A DNA stretch of 64,000 bases from NCBI GenBank assembly GCA_036346405.1, contig CM070550.1, forward strand, positions 14,790,115-14,854,114, given 5' to 3'. Position 1 is the first letter of the stretch. Each line of letters begins with the position of its first letter. The position numbers and the translations under genes are program-made. The notes under the pieces were generated by a model. That model did not search any database. It was not told the origin of the DNA and saw only the letters and a list, made by a program, of their open reading frames with translations. Positions 42,801 to 54,386 of the stretch are shown here, one piece after another. The stretch is from Phyllostachys edulis. Lineage: Eukaryota > Streptophyta > Magnoliopsida > Poales > Poaceae.

Positions 42801-45800
42801 AAAGGCAGGCTTTCTTTCTGATTAGCACTGAGGGTGATGATCCCAATGATGACACATGTGGTATTTGTGGCGATGGAGGCAGTTTGATCTGTTGTGATGG
42901 GTGCCCCTCAACATTCCACATGAGTTGTCTAGAACTCGAGGTATGTATTTAAGAATAAATGCTTTTCATACAAGTATTGTGTCAGGCTGTTGGCTTAATG
43001 CCATTTTAACTCTGGATCAATAACTGTGATATTTCTTTTGATTGCATTGCAAATTTGGCAGTATTTTTCATTTCTTTTCCTGCTAAGGCTTGATAAGCGT
43101 ATTTGGCACAGCATTCTCTAATGAGCATGAACTTCCAATTTGCAGGCACTTCCTTCTGATGATTGGCGCTGTGCAAACTGCTCTTGTAAATTTTGTCAGG
43201 AACATTCTAGTCACGATGCTCAAGACATTGCTGACGTTGATTCTTCATTGCGTACTTGTTCCCTGTGTGAGGAGAAATGTATGTGATCTCTGTTTATCCT
43301 TCCTTTTGTAGTTCTTTGATACTTTGAAGTCTTGGATAATTTATTTTGTCAGCTTTTGATTATTATCTACTATAATATTGTGATAGTCAATCCATGTTTT
43401 TGAGTATTCCACAATGATGATGTCTGCAGATCACCCAGCTTGCTCTCCTGACATTGATAACATATCCAGTGTCTCCAGTCAGGCAGGCAATTTATTCTGC
43501 CAACAAAGTTGCAGACTGGTAATACTTGTCAAACTTTCGATTTTTTCTTTCCATGACTTCCTTTCTGGACATTACCATGTAGTTTCCCATTAGTATGATT
43601 CTGGCATTGGTATTTTATAGTTTCAGCTACGAATGCATTAATTCATTACCATCCACACAAAGTATCCTCTCTCATCTTTCCAAAGCAATTATGAGATGGT
43701 GCTTGGGTCATTTCTTCTCATAGCTTTCTCAAGTTTATCACTTTCTTAATCTTTGTGCAAACTAAAAATATGCCTTACATTAATCAATGGAGGGAGTACT
43801 ATTTTTTGTATCCCTTTAGTAATATCTGGCAATTGTTACGTGATTACATATTGTAAGTACTATATTAATATGGTATTTGAACTCTCGTTTGGCGACTTAA
43901 GAATCAGTTTTTTTATCCAACGAGTAAAAGTTTGTCTCAACTTTTGTTTTTGTTAAATATAAAAAACTGCACCTTTTGTTTTCTGATAAAGCTAGGCTAA
44001 TGACCTTTGGTCTCAACAAAAAAGGGGTCAAATGCCATATCATTAAGGAAATGAACGTTTCTTCATAGTGTTTAATCATTCTAAAAGCTGAATTGTAGTA
44101 TACTAGTATGGAAAACTAAAACCTTGTTGCTGACATGTTCTTTATTTTTTTTTAACAACTTATCTTCTGTTCCATCAATCTGCATATACCCTCCCTCAAA
44201 CCTCATCCTACCCATGGAGTTTGTACTATCTATTTACAGAATCTAAAATCACTGTTTATGTGATATTGTGAATTGTGATGCAGCTCTTTGAGGAATTGCA
44301 GAATCTTCTTGCGGTCAAGAAGGATCTTGAACCAGAATTTTCGTGCAGAATTATTCAGCGCATACATGAAAATGTACCAGAAACAGTCCTTGCTTTGGAT
44401 GAAAGGGTTGAGTGTAATTCCAAGATTGCAGTTGCTCTTAAATTAATGGATGAGTGCTTTCTTCCGATTGTTGACCAAAGAACTGGCATCAACTTGATAC
44501 GTAATGTTGTGTACAACTGTGGGTAGGCATCTCTCTTTCCACAAATTCGCAGTACTCTAAACAAGCTCAAGGATTTTGTAAAACCCCTGTGTTGTTGACA
44601 TTGCTTTGGATTTGTAACTCTTTGCACACAACCTTCTCTCCCTCCTTCCTCGGTGTGTGTTTTGGTGGGTGGGGGTGAGTTTACCTCCCAGAATTGCTGT
44701 AGTTACCGGCGCCCAGGTGCCCAGTAATCTTTACAACTGGGTCAAAAAAAAAAATCCTCTTCACCTAAGGCATAATGCATGACTGTATAGCCCTTGATAG
44801 GTGCAGGAACATTTAATCGGTTTCCTCGTCATAAATTTAATTATTGAGATATAATATTTTGCTTATTCTTGATATGATAAAGGTTTTTCTGCCTGTCGTT
44901 TTAGACTTTGTAGTATTTGAGCTTATTTGATGACAACAATCTTCATTATTTGTTCCACAATTTTCTTCTTGAACAACATGGCACATATCAACGTGAACCT
45001 GGGGTCAAGAAGCAGCACTGACATATGATAGTATTTTAGTATGTATGGGATAATTTTTAGCTAATTTGCTTGAACACCTGTCAATTCATTCAGAACTTAA
45101 GTACACATGGAAGTAATCCGTATTGACTATGCATGTAATTAGTGCACATATCACTATCAGTGCTTGTAAGTCACTGTTGATCTGCAATGTTTTGGCAATC
45201 CACTATTCCACTTAGGCTTGGATCTGATCTAGCGCCAGCTAAATTTGGCCCGTATTTTGGCATATTCCCTAATACGATAGTATATCAGTATGTTACAGTA
45301 AATGTGGTCTTATGTGCGGTTTAGCTCATAAATAGACATATTTATGCATATAAAGGTATGCGATATATGCCAAATATAGACAATACATGCATTAAGGCAG
45401 CTAAAAAGGACCTAAGCACCAAAAGCATCACCTATACACGCACCAAATAACAAAAGTCACCAATGCACTATGTGATTAATGCCATTTGGGAAAACATAAC
45501 CGCTATATTCTTAGTATGATGAAATGAAACATAAGTGACTGACGGGTGGACCTATTGCTAATGCTTATGTGGGTGCATATGTGGCTTGAGTGGTTTTGAT
45601 ATAGTGGACTGGTAAGACCCCCCCTGGTTCACTTTGTGTTGATTTACTGGCATGTGCTATTAATTGGATTGTCTTTTCAGTTGCTGCTGGTGGGTACATT
45701 GGTCAAGTTTTTATCTAACAGTTACGTCATTTATTCTGTGTTTGACAACAAGCTGAACTGGAAACTTTCATCCTTGAGAGATGTTTTATTGCTGTCTCAT

Positions 45801-48800
45801 TTTTTGCCTGTGTGCAGGTCAAATTTTGGCCGGCTGGATTTCCGGGGATTCTATATCTTTATTTTGGAACGTGGAGATGAAATAATATCGGCAGCGTCAG
45901 TCAGGTGAGTTGCTTCTTCTTACATTTTTTTTGTTTTGGTATGCTATGTCCCATGCCTGTGTAGCCATCTATATGGAGCCAAATGCACTATTCGGAGATA
46001 CCAGAGATGCATTGTTATGGGCATTTGGGGGGGCTACAGATATGCAAGGAAATTACTGTTTGCGTGAACTGTTCATTCGTGCGAGCAGTGCGCCGAGCAC
46101 ATTCGATTAGATGAGTTAGTTTCTTCTATATTAGGAATAGTTAGATGCATATCGTCATATTAGGAATAGTTAGATGCATATCTTCATATTAGGAATAGTT
46201 AGATGCATATCTTCATATTAGCAATGATTAGATGTATATCTTCATATTTAGAAAGTATGGATATTATCTTATCCTTAGTTGATTGGTTGCATTAGATATG
46301 GTAATTTCCATATTGTTAGGTGCTAACCTAATCTATATAAAGAGAGGAACCACACCATTCAAAGGAAGCAAGAAAGAAATAGAAAAGTCATTTCAAGTCT
46401 TAGTCTACCTCCCTCCCTATCCTCGCCGACGCTGTTCGACTATCCTCCTGGTGGTGTTTACCCCGTTATGATCTAAGGGTCATAACAACTTGGTATCAGA
46501 GCCACCTGCTACATCTTCGTCCATGGGCAGCGGTGGTGTCGACCCTACCAAAATCGATGAGATCATCGCGCAGCTGAAGACGATAAACAAGACGCTAGAG
46601 GCACACGGTGCACAATTGTCAACTTCCACTTTGACAACCATGACGAGCGTATCACACGCTTGGAGAAGGCCAAGGCTGGAGAACCGGGGACCGTCACACC
46701 AAGCGATGGCTTGCTTCGCTGCGCGACTCATGGCGATCATTGCCACACCAGCGATGGCTTGCTTCGGCGCAACCCTGCGGCGATCGCCACACCGGGCGAT
46801 GGCTTGCTCGGCGTAGCCCTAACGCCGCCACATTACCGCACGATTCGCGGTGTGGTACCGATGCCTGCCGTGGTCTCGTCAGTGCCTGCCACGACACTAC
46901 CAGAGCTCACCATGATAGCTGAGATCCTGCTGATCCTTGCCGTGGTAGCGCCACGGCCTACCACGCTACTGCCAATGCTTGCCGTGGCAATCACAATTAT
47001 GCCAGAGCTTGTAGCGGTGCTACCCACGGTTGTCGCAGCCAGCTGTGGTGTTAGTGGAGCATGTGCGTCACTCGTCATTTTGACCGACCAACGACGTGCC
47101 TTTGGAGGTGCGGTGTGCAATGGGTGACATGTGGAAGGTTGTGACGTCGTCACGTCTCTCGCACATCCATTGCGTTTTGTGGCAGGAAGGGGAACAAGGC
47201 TGCCCCACACTGGCGGCCCTCGTCGGCAACATCTTCGTCGATAACGGGCAGCGTTAAGGCCCCCGCACCATTGCTGTCAACCGATGTCAACAGCCTAGGG
47301 CTACAGCCATGGCCACCACCCTGCAGCTCGAGGACGAGCTGCTTGTTCGGGAGGGATGAAGTGCTATGGGCATGGGCCCAGGGGGAGCTACGGCCATGCA
47401 AGGAGACCGTTACGAGTAGGAATGACTGTTCACGTGCACTGTTTAATGGCGCGAATAGTGCGTCGAACACATTCGAAGATTAGCTTATTTGTTTCTTCTA
47501 TATTAGGAATAGTTAGATGCATACCTTTATATTAGGAATAGTTAGATGCATATCTTCATATTAGGAATGATTACATGCATATCTTCATATGTAGAAAATA
47601 TGGATATTATTTTATCCTTAGTTGATTGGTTGCTGATTGGTTGCATTAGATATGAGGTTGATTGGTTGCTGATTGGTTGCATTAGATATGATAGTTTCCA
47701 TATTGTTAGGGGCTAACATCATCTATACAAAGAGAGGAGCCACACCATTCAAAGGAAGCAAGAAAGAAATTGAAAAGTCATTCCAAGTCTTAGTCTTGCC
47801 CTCTCCTCATCCTCGCCGACGCTGCCCATCCTCCTGGCAGCATTTACCCTGTTATGATCTAAGGGTCATAACATGCACGTCCTCACAATATATACTATTT
47901 TGGCTCCTTAACTGAGCTATTTTATTCCAATTGCAAGTTTGCAGACATAATCTGCCAGTGCTTCGATTGCATGCTTGCAAACATAGATTGTCAGCAGTTG
48001 TATATGCTCTAACTGTGGAGCGCAAGCTGCATTCATATTTCTAATTTTCCAATGTAGGAGATCTAGGGACAATTATTCAAGTAACCTGTATATAGGGCAC
48101 TCATAATTCAAATTTGGCAAAAGCAAGTTATGATTAATCGTCTAGTGCTGCTGCTTGGTGACACTTCACTATATCATTACTATGAACAATGTTCACGAAA
48201 GTAGTCATTTGTCTCAATGTCCAGTATTTGGCATTAGAGAGAATAACTTCATGGCAGTGAGAAGTCACATTTTAGTAAGATACCATTAGCTACTAAGAAG
48301 CTGAAGTTCTGAACGCATCCTTTATAGATGATGCAGCTCATGTTTGCTTGATGAAGTTATAGTATGCATACTTTATAATGCCCTTTGCATGCAATTTTGT
48401 AGCTTGCTAATGCTCACCTGTCTAGATATGTCCTATACTTTGTATTTTTGTGCACATAACTTTTTTGGCTTATCGTTATGTGAACTCTAGTATGAAACAG
48501 TAAATATAAATAGTCAGGCTCTGGTTGCTTTGAGTTATTTTCTTTACCTGAATTGCTGGACTCTAATACGATTTTACTGTGATTATCTCTTATCTGAAAC
48601 AGAATACATGGAACCAAGTTGGCTGAGATGCCATTCATTGGTACACGGAATATATATCGGCACCAAGGGATGTGCCGTCGACTTCTAGATGGAATTGAAA
48701 TGGTATCTTGATCTTAGCCCAGACCTTTTAGGCATTCTTCATGGTGCTTATATAGGACAACAGTTATCTGAGATTGTATTTTGGCAGTCCCTTAATGCTT

Positions 48801-51357
48801 CAGTATGTTTCGCTGTAGTTCCTAAACTTTAAGAAACTGCTCCAACCCCAACTTGTGAAGTTGTGAACAAAGTATTATGTTTGACAATGTTTTCCTAATT
48901 TAGTACCGAATCATAACTAATCGTCGCCTAGGCGGGATAAATCGGCTTGGTGGGGGGGTTGCGCCTAGGGGAACATTGAGTACTACAAGTTTATTACCTG
49001 TCTATGCACCTTGTCTATAATAGTTTAAAGATGAACTGACTTGACTTTTTTGCTTGATTGAACTTTTGATGTATATTCTTAATGTCTTTTGTTATTTACA
49101 TTTCAGATCCTCAATTCTCTCAAAGTTGAGAAGTTGATCATTCCTGCTATAGCTGAACTTGTGGACATCTGGAGATCTAAATTTGGATTTAGTCCACTTG
49201 AAGTGTGTCACAAGCAAGAAGTCAAGTCTACCAGCATGTTAGTTTTTCCTGGTACAGGTCTTCTTCAGAAGCCTTTGCTGAAGAAGGCTTCGCCTGAGGA
49301 ACAGCCAAGTTCTGAAGGAGGTTGGGACAGCTAACATATCCCTTGTGTATATTTCAATTCTTCTCCTTGTACTTATATTTAATGGTGAGTGGCCATTTAT
49401 ACAGCTGGTGCTGTTTTCCCTGGAGACAAGTCTGGGAAAGCATCTCATGTGGCCAATGAAGATTCTCATTGCTCTGTCGCAAATGCTGAGACCCAAGGCT
49501 CGGAGGTCACAGATAATGTGGACAACTGCAAAGATGCTGGCGCTTGCAACGGTGATTTTTCACTATAATCTATTTTTCACTTCCTTTTTTTGTTATGTAT
49601 CTTGAATTGAATCGTCAGAAGACTAAATACTTCCGCTAGTGAAGGGCACCTAGGTTGCCCGGATACTCCGATGCCGATACGGACACGCGATCGACATTTC
49701 CCCAAAAACATCGATACGCACGTGTGTGTGTAATAATAATAATAATAATAATATAATCCCAGAAATATTCAAATTACCGATGGCACGTGAGATATGGGAA
49801 TACCTTAATATTGATGAAGGTTGAATCCAAATCGGATCCAATATAGTTTATACTCCATGTTGCCGGCCGCCGGCTGCCAATGCCAACAAAGGAGATTGCA
49901 AATAGACATTAGACATATCATAGTTTATATAAATGACATAGTAACAAATACATGTCTTACATTATAAGGCAGACCTACAAATGAAAACCAACCAAAGGTC
50001 CAAATCAATTTCTAAATGCAATAACAGTGTTAAGTCTGGAACACAAGAGATGCTAACCTGCAGTATAAAACATCCTAGCAATCAAAGCATCAAGGGTGCT
50101 ATGGGTTTCCAAATTGAAGCTAGATTTAATAGCTGAAACCCCTTCTCTTGCACTCGCACTCACGCCCTCTGTTGGCAGTGGAATGTCCCTAGGCAGGCTT
50201 CTCGCAAGCACTGCTTCGGCTCTTGCAATTTTGTCGTGAAGTTGAGAAAGAACATCAACTGTCACCTTCGGACAAAACTTCACACCATAATTTCCAACCT
50301 TCAATAGATGTGCTTTAACTCTAGAGTTGCTCCCATGGATAATGTGATCACATAGCCTGTATCTAGACCTTGTATTCCCCCCTTGACCTCTTCCAGTCTT
50401 CTCTAGCAACTCGACATACCTCCACATGGGCTTCTTTTCATCATCATTTGGAGGTATCACACGAACAACATTCAGGATGTTGCTTGCCATAGCAGCTCCA
50501 TTGATTGCTCCTACAGAAGTCGTACTACCACAGTTGGACGCACTTGAGCTTCCTACTCCAGTAGCCATCGGATCTGGGGAAAGGGGAGAAAGGAAATAAG
50601 GAATTGCAAATCAGGGAAAAGGGGAGAAGAAGAGTGAGTACTCACCGCCAGCGTCGTGGGGGGAGGGGCAGTGGCCGGGCGTGGGGGTGGCAAGGAGGGG
50701 GCCGGGCATGGGGGCGGAGAAACCGGGGAGCAGAAGTTGAGACGAGAGAGTGAGAGCAGAGAGGAGAAAAGAGGGTGGCGGTGTGTGCGTGTTAGTTGAG
50801 TGGAAACGATGGTTAGGGTTTAGAGGTATCGGGAAGGTATCCGAGAAGTATTAGAATTATTTTCTTTTTCTTTTTTTTTTAAAAAGGAAAATCGTCCGAT
50901 ACATCCCCGATACGTATCGGGGCTGTATCTGATACCGGTACGCGATTTTTGGGAATTATCCGTGCAACGTAGAAGGGCACACTGGCAAAGATGATGTTGT
51001 GGTATCTAACAATTCTTAAAATAGCTTGATTTGAAATCTTAGTTTTCCTTTTCCTTTGGAAAGATATTAACCCCAGTACATAGTGTTTCCTAATCAATTA
51101 ATGTTTCTTCCAACCATGTTAATTGCTAGAAAAACTTCCATGTACTGTAACATATTAATAGAGTTGTCTGAGATAACATCCTTCGTTCAAGCAAAGTTTT
51201 GTTCAGTACTTCACTGAAGCATGTTCTGTGAAGGTGATAGCAATGCTAGGATGCAATATATCTTTGTTTGGTGCCTAGAAAAAGGTGTATTTACGAGTAT
51301 TATGATTTCTCCATCTTTACGTGGGTTTCATGATTTTTAATCTTTGTTGCAGATTGA
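39863..51357 (+). CDS. IDM1-like PHD-finger / GNAT acetyltransferase (nine coding exons)
   Basis: Predicted nuclear histone-acetyltransferase-type regulator, 1363 aa by my model. Exons: 39863-42940, 43146-43278, 43430-43518, 44284-44522, 45818-45904, 48603-48702, 49107-49320, 49405-49551, 51353-51357; phases join and introns are GT-AG. Order: Lys/Ser/Glu-rich N-terminal half; block IKGILLNAGWKIDLRPRNGR (~residue 713); basic KRRTKVELQKLRKKK (~810); Tify-binding-type block SWLIDLDILSV (~885); PHD finger CGICGDGG...CCDGCPSTFH (~997) completed by WRCANCSCKFC in exon 2; second Cys/His cluster (CSLC...YHPAC); GNAT fold across exons 4-7 with acetyl-CoA-type YRHQGMCRRLL. An in-frame ATG at 39773 exists, but TTGGTCTTGCACAG at 39853 fits a leader-intron acceptor, so I start at 39863. 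Skipping the weak GTTGGG donor at 49321 would end translation at 49334 (1317 aa). Arabidopsis IDM1/ROS4 counters DNA methylation; orthology within the family is untested. Confidence 0.85.
46491..46502 (+). promoter_or_regulatory. Primer binding site (initiator tRNA-Met)
   Basis: TGGTATCAGAGC lies three bases after the 5' LTR and is complementary to the 3' end of initiator tRNA-Met, the usual primer of plant LTR elements. Confidence 0.85.
46523..47127 (+). pseudogene. Gag-like remnant inside the TRIM-like element
   Basis: The ATG at 46523 opens MGSGGVDPTKIDEIIAQLKT, a coiled-coil-like N terminus typical of plant retrotransposon gag. A frameshift near 46620 moves it to ERITRLEKAKAGEPG. The rest is low-complexity sequence with repeated GCGATGGCTTGCTTCG and TGCCGTGG words. 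No protease, RT or integrase is present. Confidence 0.55.
49650..50972 (-). mobile_element. Non-autonomous hAT element in intron 8, TSD AAGGGCAC
   Basis: Ends CTAGGTTGCCCGGATA and TATCCGTGCAACGTAG are imperfect inverted repeats. The 8-bp duplication AAGGGCAC is perfect (49642-49649 and 50973-50980), as expected for hAT. Subterminal CGATACGTATCGG-type words occur at the right end. The only gene-like frame is a BED-type protein on the minus strand. The transposase core and hATC domain are missing. Confidence 0.9.
50053..50568 (-). CDS. BED-finger-like hAT-derived ORF (171 aa)
   Basis: The frame opens at an ATG and is uninterrupted. After a Ser/Gly/Ala-rich start it has KPMWRYVELLEK, then RYRLCDHIIHGSNSRVKAHL and GVKFCPKVTVDVL, the spacing of plant hAT BED fingers, though the first cysteine of the usual pair appears replaced. 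The downstream helix (LHDKIARAEAVLARSLP) also fits hAT N-termini. It ends before any catalytic RNase-H-like block. It may be a truncated transposase whose product could still bind DNA, but expression is unknown. Confidence 0.6.
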   Translation of the reverse strand: MATGVGSSSASNCGSTTSVGAINGAAMASNILNVVRVIPPNDDEKKPMWRYVELLEKTGRGQGGNTRSRYRLCDHIIHGSNSRVKAHLLKVGNYGVKFCPKVTVDVLSQLHDKIARAEAVLARSLPRDIPLPTEGVSASAREGVSAIKSSFNLETHSTLDALIARMFYTAG

Positions 51358-52067
51358 TGAGCTTCCTTTGCATTTTGTTTGGGCCAGTCAAAAGGTGTAC
51401 CATCTTCCCAAAGGACAGCCTCGAGCATCACATCGATGAAGCCATGAAGCACCCATTTTTTTTATAATTGTTTTTTGGGCTCAGCATGCGGTGCATCTGC
51501 TGGCAGAAAGTAACCTGAAAAGAGGGTGCGTTTTTTTGAAGATCCCTTGCAGCGGTATTTCGGTTATTTTGCCCAGAATTTGATGACTCAATTGACTCTG
51601 GTCAAAGACTTCGGGACCAGCCTGTGCAGTACTGAAAGATGTTTGACTCCGACCATCTAACTTTATGTGGTACCCTCAAAGTCAGCATGTAGAACAGGGA
51701 TGATAGTTTTATTCCGTGTTTTTTTTGGGCCAATAACTTGATACCGAAGGCCAATGGTGCCGCCAAATCTCCCTATATGTTTAATTAGCTGTTATTTGTT
51801 AATAGCTTTGTATTTGCCAGCCCATTTTTGCAACCCGATCTCATGACTGTAAGATACTAATGTACGGGCGAGCAGAAAGAAATAGGCTTCCTGTTCTGTC
51901 ATGCTGCGAGTAAATCCATATTTAGTTTCAAATCGGAAAATATGGTGCAAGATTTCTAGTCGTGTGTAACTCCTGTCGAAGAACGCGGCGTTGTTGGCAT
52001 ACAACAGCAGGTCGCAAAGTCCAACTGAAGTGAGATTTTGTGGTTGAATACGAGGAATCTCACTGCA
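51358..52067. other. 3' UTR of the PHD/GNAT gene and short intergenic gap
   Basis: No further coding exon is seen. Sequence to about 51790 is a plausible 3' UTR, but no single polyadenylation signal could be chosen. The minus-strand frame at 51792-52004 has no recognised domain. Confidence 0.4.
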
Positions 52068-52263
52068 TCAAGCTGGGAAGTGAGAGGTAGTAGCACAGTC
52101 TACAATGTTTCCAAGCAAAATCTGCAGGTCGGCGTCCGCGGTGTTGAGGAGGCCATCCAGGATCTTGTTCTTGACGTCCCGCGAAAGCGGAAGCCAAGGG
52201 TCCTGCCTTGGAGTGGAACTCTGCCAACGATCTGACGGCCCTCTCCAACGCGACATACGACTC
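52068..52263 (-). pseudogene. PSB27-like pseudogene, C-terminal exon
   Basis: On the minus strand TTTCACTTCAG is a good splice acceptor, followed by ESYVALERAVRSLAEFHSKA. After a frameshift near 52200 it continues as LPLSRDVKNKILDGLLNTAD and ends at a stop (52068). The pattern resembles the C-terminal half of plant thylakoid-lumen PSB27-type photosystem II assembly proteins. That assignment is tentative and from memory of the family. The N-terminal half is at 56434-56747, beyond a copia insertion. Confidence 0.55.
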
Positions 52264-52481
52264 CTGAAGTGAAATAAACACGCAGGAAAACAAATGGTTA
52301 AATTAATCACCCTACATAATCACTCTCAAGATCGTTTCACATGAACAAAGTTAATGCTAATAACGAGACTACGAGTCTCACTTCTTCCCCCGTGTCGCGG
52401 ATGCTTGTCGCAACAGTGTTCAATTTAAACGTTGCAGTAGTTCAATTGAGAAACGAATAAACTGCATTTCTTGACAACTGC

Positions 52482-52690
52482 TCCCTCTTCATTTTTATAA
52501 GGTGCCCACAAATTTCGAGATTCACATTTTGTAGTTTTTTATTATCAATAATTAGTCCAACATAATGTGGCTTATGTGACACAATAGTGGTACCTTTGGT
52601 TTCGTATTGGAAAATAATGTCTCATGATCACGATTTTGTAGTTATGAATAATATACTGTAATTGAAATCAACGTTCAATTTTGAAGACCG
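52482..52690 (+). mobile_element. Stowaway-like MITE remnant
   Basis: It starts CTCCCTCTTCATTTTTATAA, similar to Stowaway ends, and continues with an AT-rich body (GTAGTTTTTTATTATCAA, GTGACACAATAGTGGTACC). The matching right end is not seen because sequence passes into copia gag. The identification rests on one end only. Confidence 0.4.
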
Positions 52691-52769
52691 CACAAGTATT
52701 TGCACAGCTGAAAGATGTGCATGTAATATGTACCTCTGCGGCAACGGCCTGCTGGCCTCCCCAGTGTGG

Positions 52770-53761
52770 CTACAAACTCTCCGAGGGGAGTATGAGGCAG
52801 TGCATATAGGTGAAACACAATCAATTGACGAGTTTGTAGGAAAGTTATCGGCGGTGGTCAATGAAATTTGATCTCTTGGTGATAAATTGGAAGAAACTTC
52901 GGTGGTTGAGAAATACTTGCTAGTCTTACCTGAGAGATTCGTGCCAATGGTGACAACTCTCTTGTATTCGAGTGAACTTCCAGACATGAAGATAGAAGAA
53001 GTAACAGGGTCTCTCAAAGCTCATGAGGGACTCCTAAAAGGTCGCAAGTTTCGTAATGATCAAGCACTATTGGTGAAAACTGAGTTGAATGGAGAGGCCA
53101 AACAGATCGGAGAGAGTTAAATCGGGACAAGGGGTCGAGGTTGACTTGGCGCTACCGAGGAGGTCATGGATTCGGTAGAGGCCGGGGTGGTCGAGGAGAT
53201 TTTGCCGGACGCGACTACAAGTCAGGATGTGGCAACGATGAGTTCAAACAAGATAAGTCAAAAATTAAATACTTTGAGTGTGATAAATTTGGACATTATG
53301 TTTCTGAGTGCCGAAGTCATATTAAATGTTTTGTGTGCCAAAAGTTTGGTCATTATGCTTCACACTGTCGAAACAAGAAAAACAATGTTGAAGCAAATCT
53401 GTCACAAGCTCAAGAGGTGAAAGAGCCGGCTCTATTGCTAGCCATTGGAGAAGAGAAATCATGTGGACTGGTCATGCTTGAAGAAAAGGTACAACCAAAG
53501 CTACTGAAAATTGGTGAAGAAATGATCGATTCTAGTCTATGGTACCTTGATAATGGAGCTTCAAACCACATGACAGGCCAAAAGGAAAAATTCAGTGAGA
53601 TCAATCTGGATTTCAGAGGTCAAGTAAAGTTTGGAGATGGTTCTATTGTTCACATTGAGGGCAAAGGATCTATTCTACTCCAACGCAAGAATGGTGAACA
53701 AAGAATCTTGTTAGAAGTATACTATATTCCAAGACTGTGCAGCAATATGATTAGTAATTAG
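52770..53761 (+). pseudogene. Copia gag and protease remnant
   Basis: Gag (52770-53120) is interrupted by a stop at 52870. A Gly/Arg-rich linker (GGHGFGRGRGGRG) leads to two adjacent zinc knuckles, CDKFGHYVSEC and CFVCQKFGHYASHC; the first has lost its leading cysteine (YFECDKFGHY). The protease block is SLWYLDNGASNHMTG; the usual D-S/T-G-A reads D-N-G-A. It ends with a stop at 53761 after YYIPRLCSNMISN. Confidence 0.8.
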
Positions 53762-53771
53762 TCTTGGCCAA

Positions 53772-54164
53772 TTGACCGAAGAAGGATGTGAGATAGCTCT
53801 ACAAGGCTCATATATGTTTCTCCACGATCAGTCTGGAAGATTACTCATGAAAGTTCCTCGCAAGTTGTGGGCTGAGGTAGTGAGGCATTCAATGTACATT
53901 CTCAATAGGATTCAGACAAAAGCTCTTGATGGGATGACTCCATATGAAGCCTGGAGTGGTAGAAAACCAAATTTGGAGCATCTGAGAATCTTTGGATGTT
54001 TAGCACATGCCAAGATTACAACCAAACTGAAGAAGCTTGATAACAGAAGTCAAAAGTTGGTTTACTTGGGAGTTGAGCAAGGAAGCGAAGCATATCGACT
54101 TTATGATCCAGTTACTAATAAGATACATATCTCTAGAGATGTGGTGTTTGAGGAGGAGCAGTAG
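53772..54164 (+). pseudogene. Copia integrase remnant with internal deletion
   Basis: SGRLLMKVPR, which normally precedes the integrase zinc finger, runs directly into KLWAEVVRHSMYILNRIQTK and TPYEAWSGRKPNLEHLRIFG, which lie at the C-terminal end of the catalytic core. The HHCC finger and the D,D(35)E residues between them are missing, so integration in cis is impossible. Confidence 0.85.
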
Positions 54165-54386
54165 TGGCATTGGGAAATTTTCCAAGAACCTGGTGTGGAG
54201 ATAGAAAATTGGGTTACTTTCATAGTTGAGGGAGAAGATGACAATGATTCCACTGCCACTACTACAGTTCCATCTTTCCTAGTATCACAATCTCAAAGCC
54301 AAGATGAATCACTATCACAGGAACCACTTAATGATGTGACAGAAGATGAAACAACATAGAGCTAGACAGAATTTACTCCTGAGAGC

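Larger units (their letters stand above)
46013..47873 (+). mobile_element. TRIM-like non-autonomous LTR element in intron 5
   Basis: The 5' LTR (46013-46487) starts TGTTATG and ends CATAACA, an exact terminal inverted repeat. The 3' LTR (47362-47873) starts TGCTATG and ends CATAACA. Flanks TGCAT (46008-46012) and TGCAC (47874-47878) are a 5-bp duplication with one mismatch. The primer site TGGTATCAGAG follows at 46491, and a purine-rich GGGAGGGATGAAG precedes the 3' LTR. The 0.87-kb interior encodes only a gag-like start. It lies in the same orientation as the host gene. Confidence 0.9.

Noticed and set aside
43780..43800. Stowaway MITE end (GGAGGGAGTACT) in intron 3
   Set aside because: A single end-like word without a partner CTCCCTC end nearby; not enough for a call.
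48900..48980. Possible hAT or MULE end in intron 6 (CGCCTAGGCGGGATAAATC)
   Set aside because: The GCCTAGGC palindrome looks element-like, but no matching second end or duplication was found.
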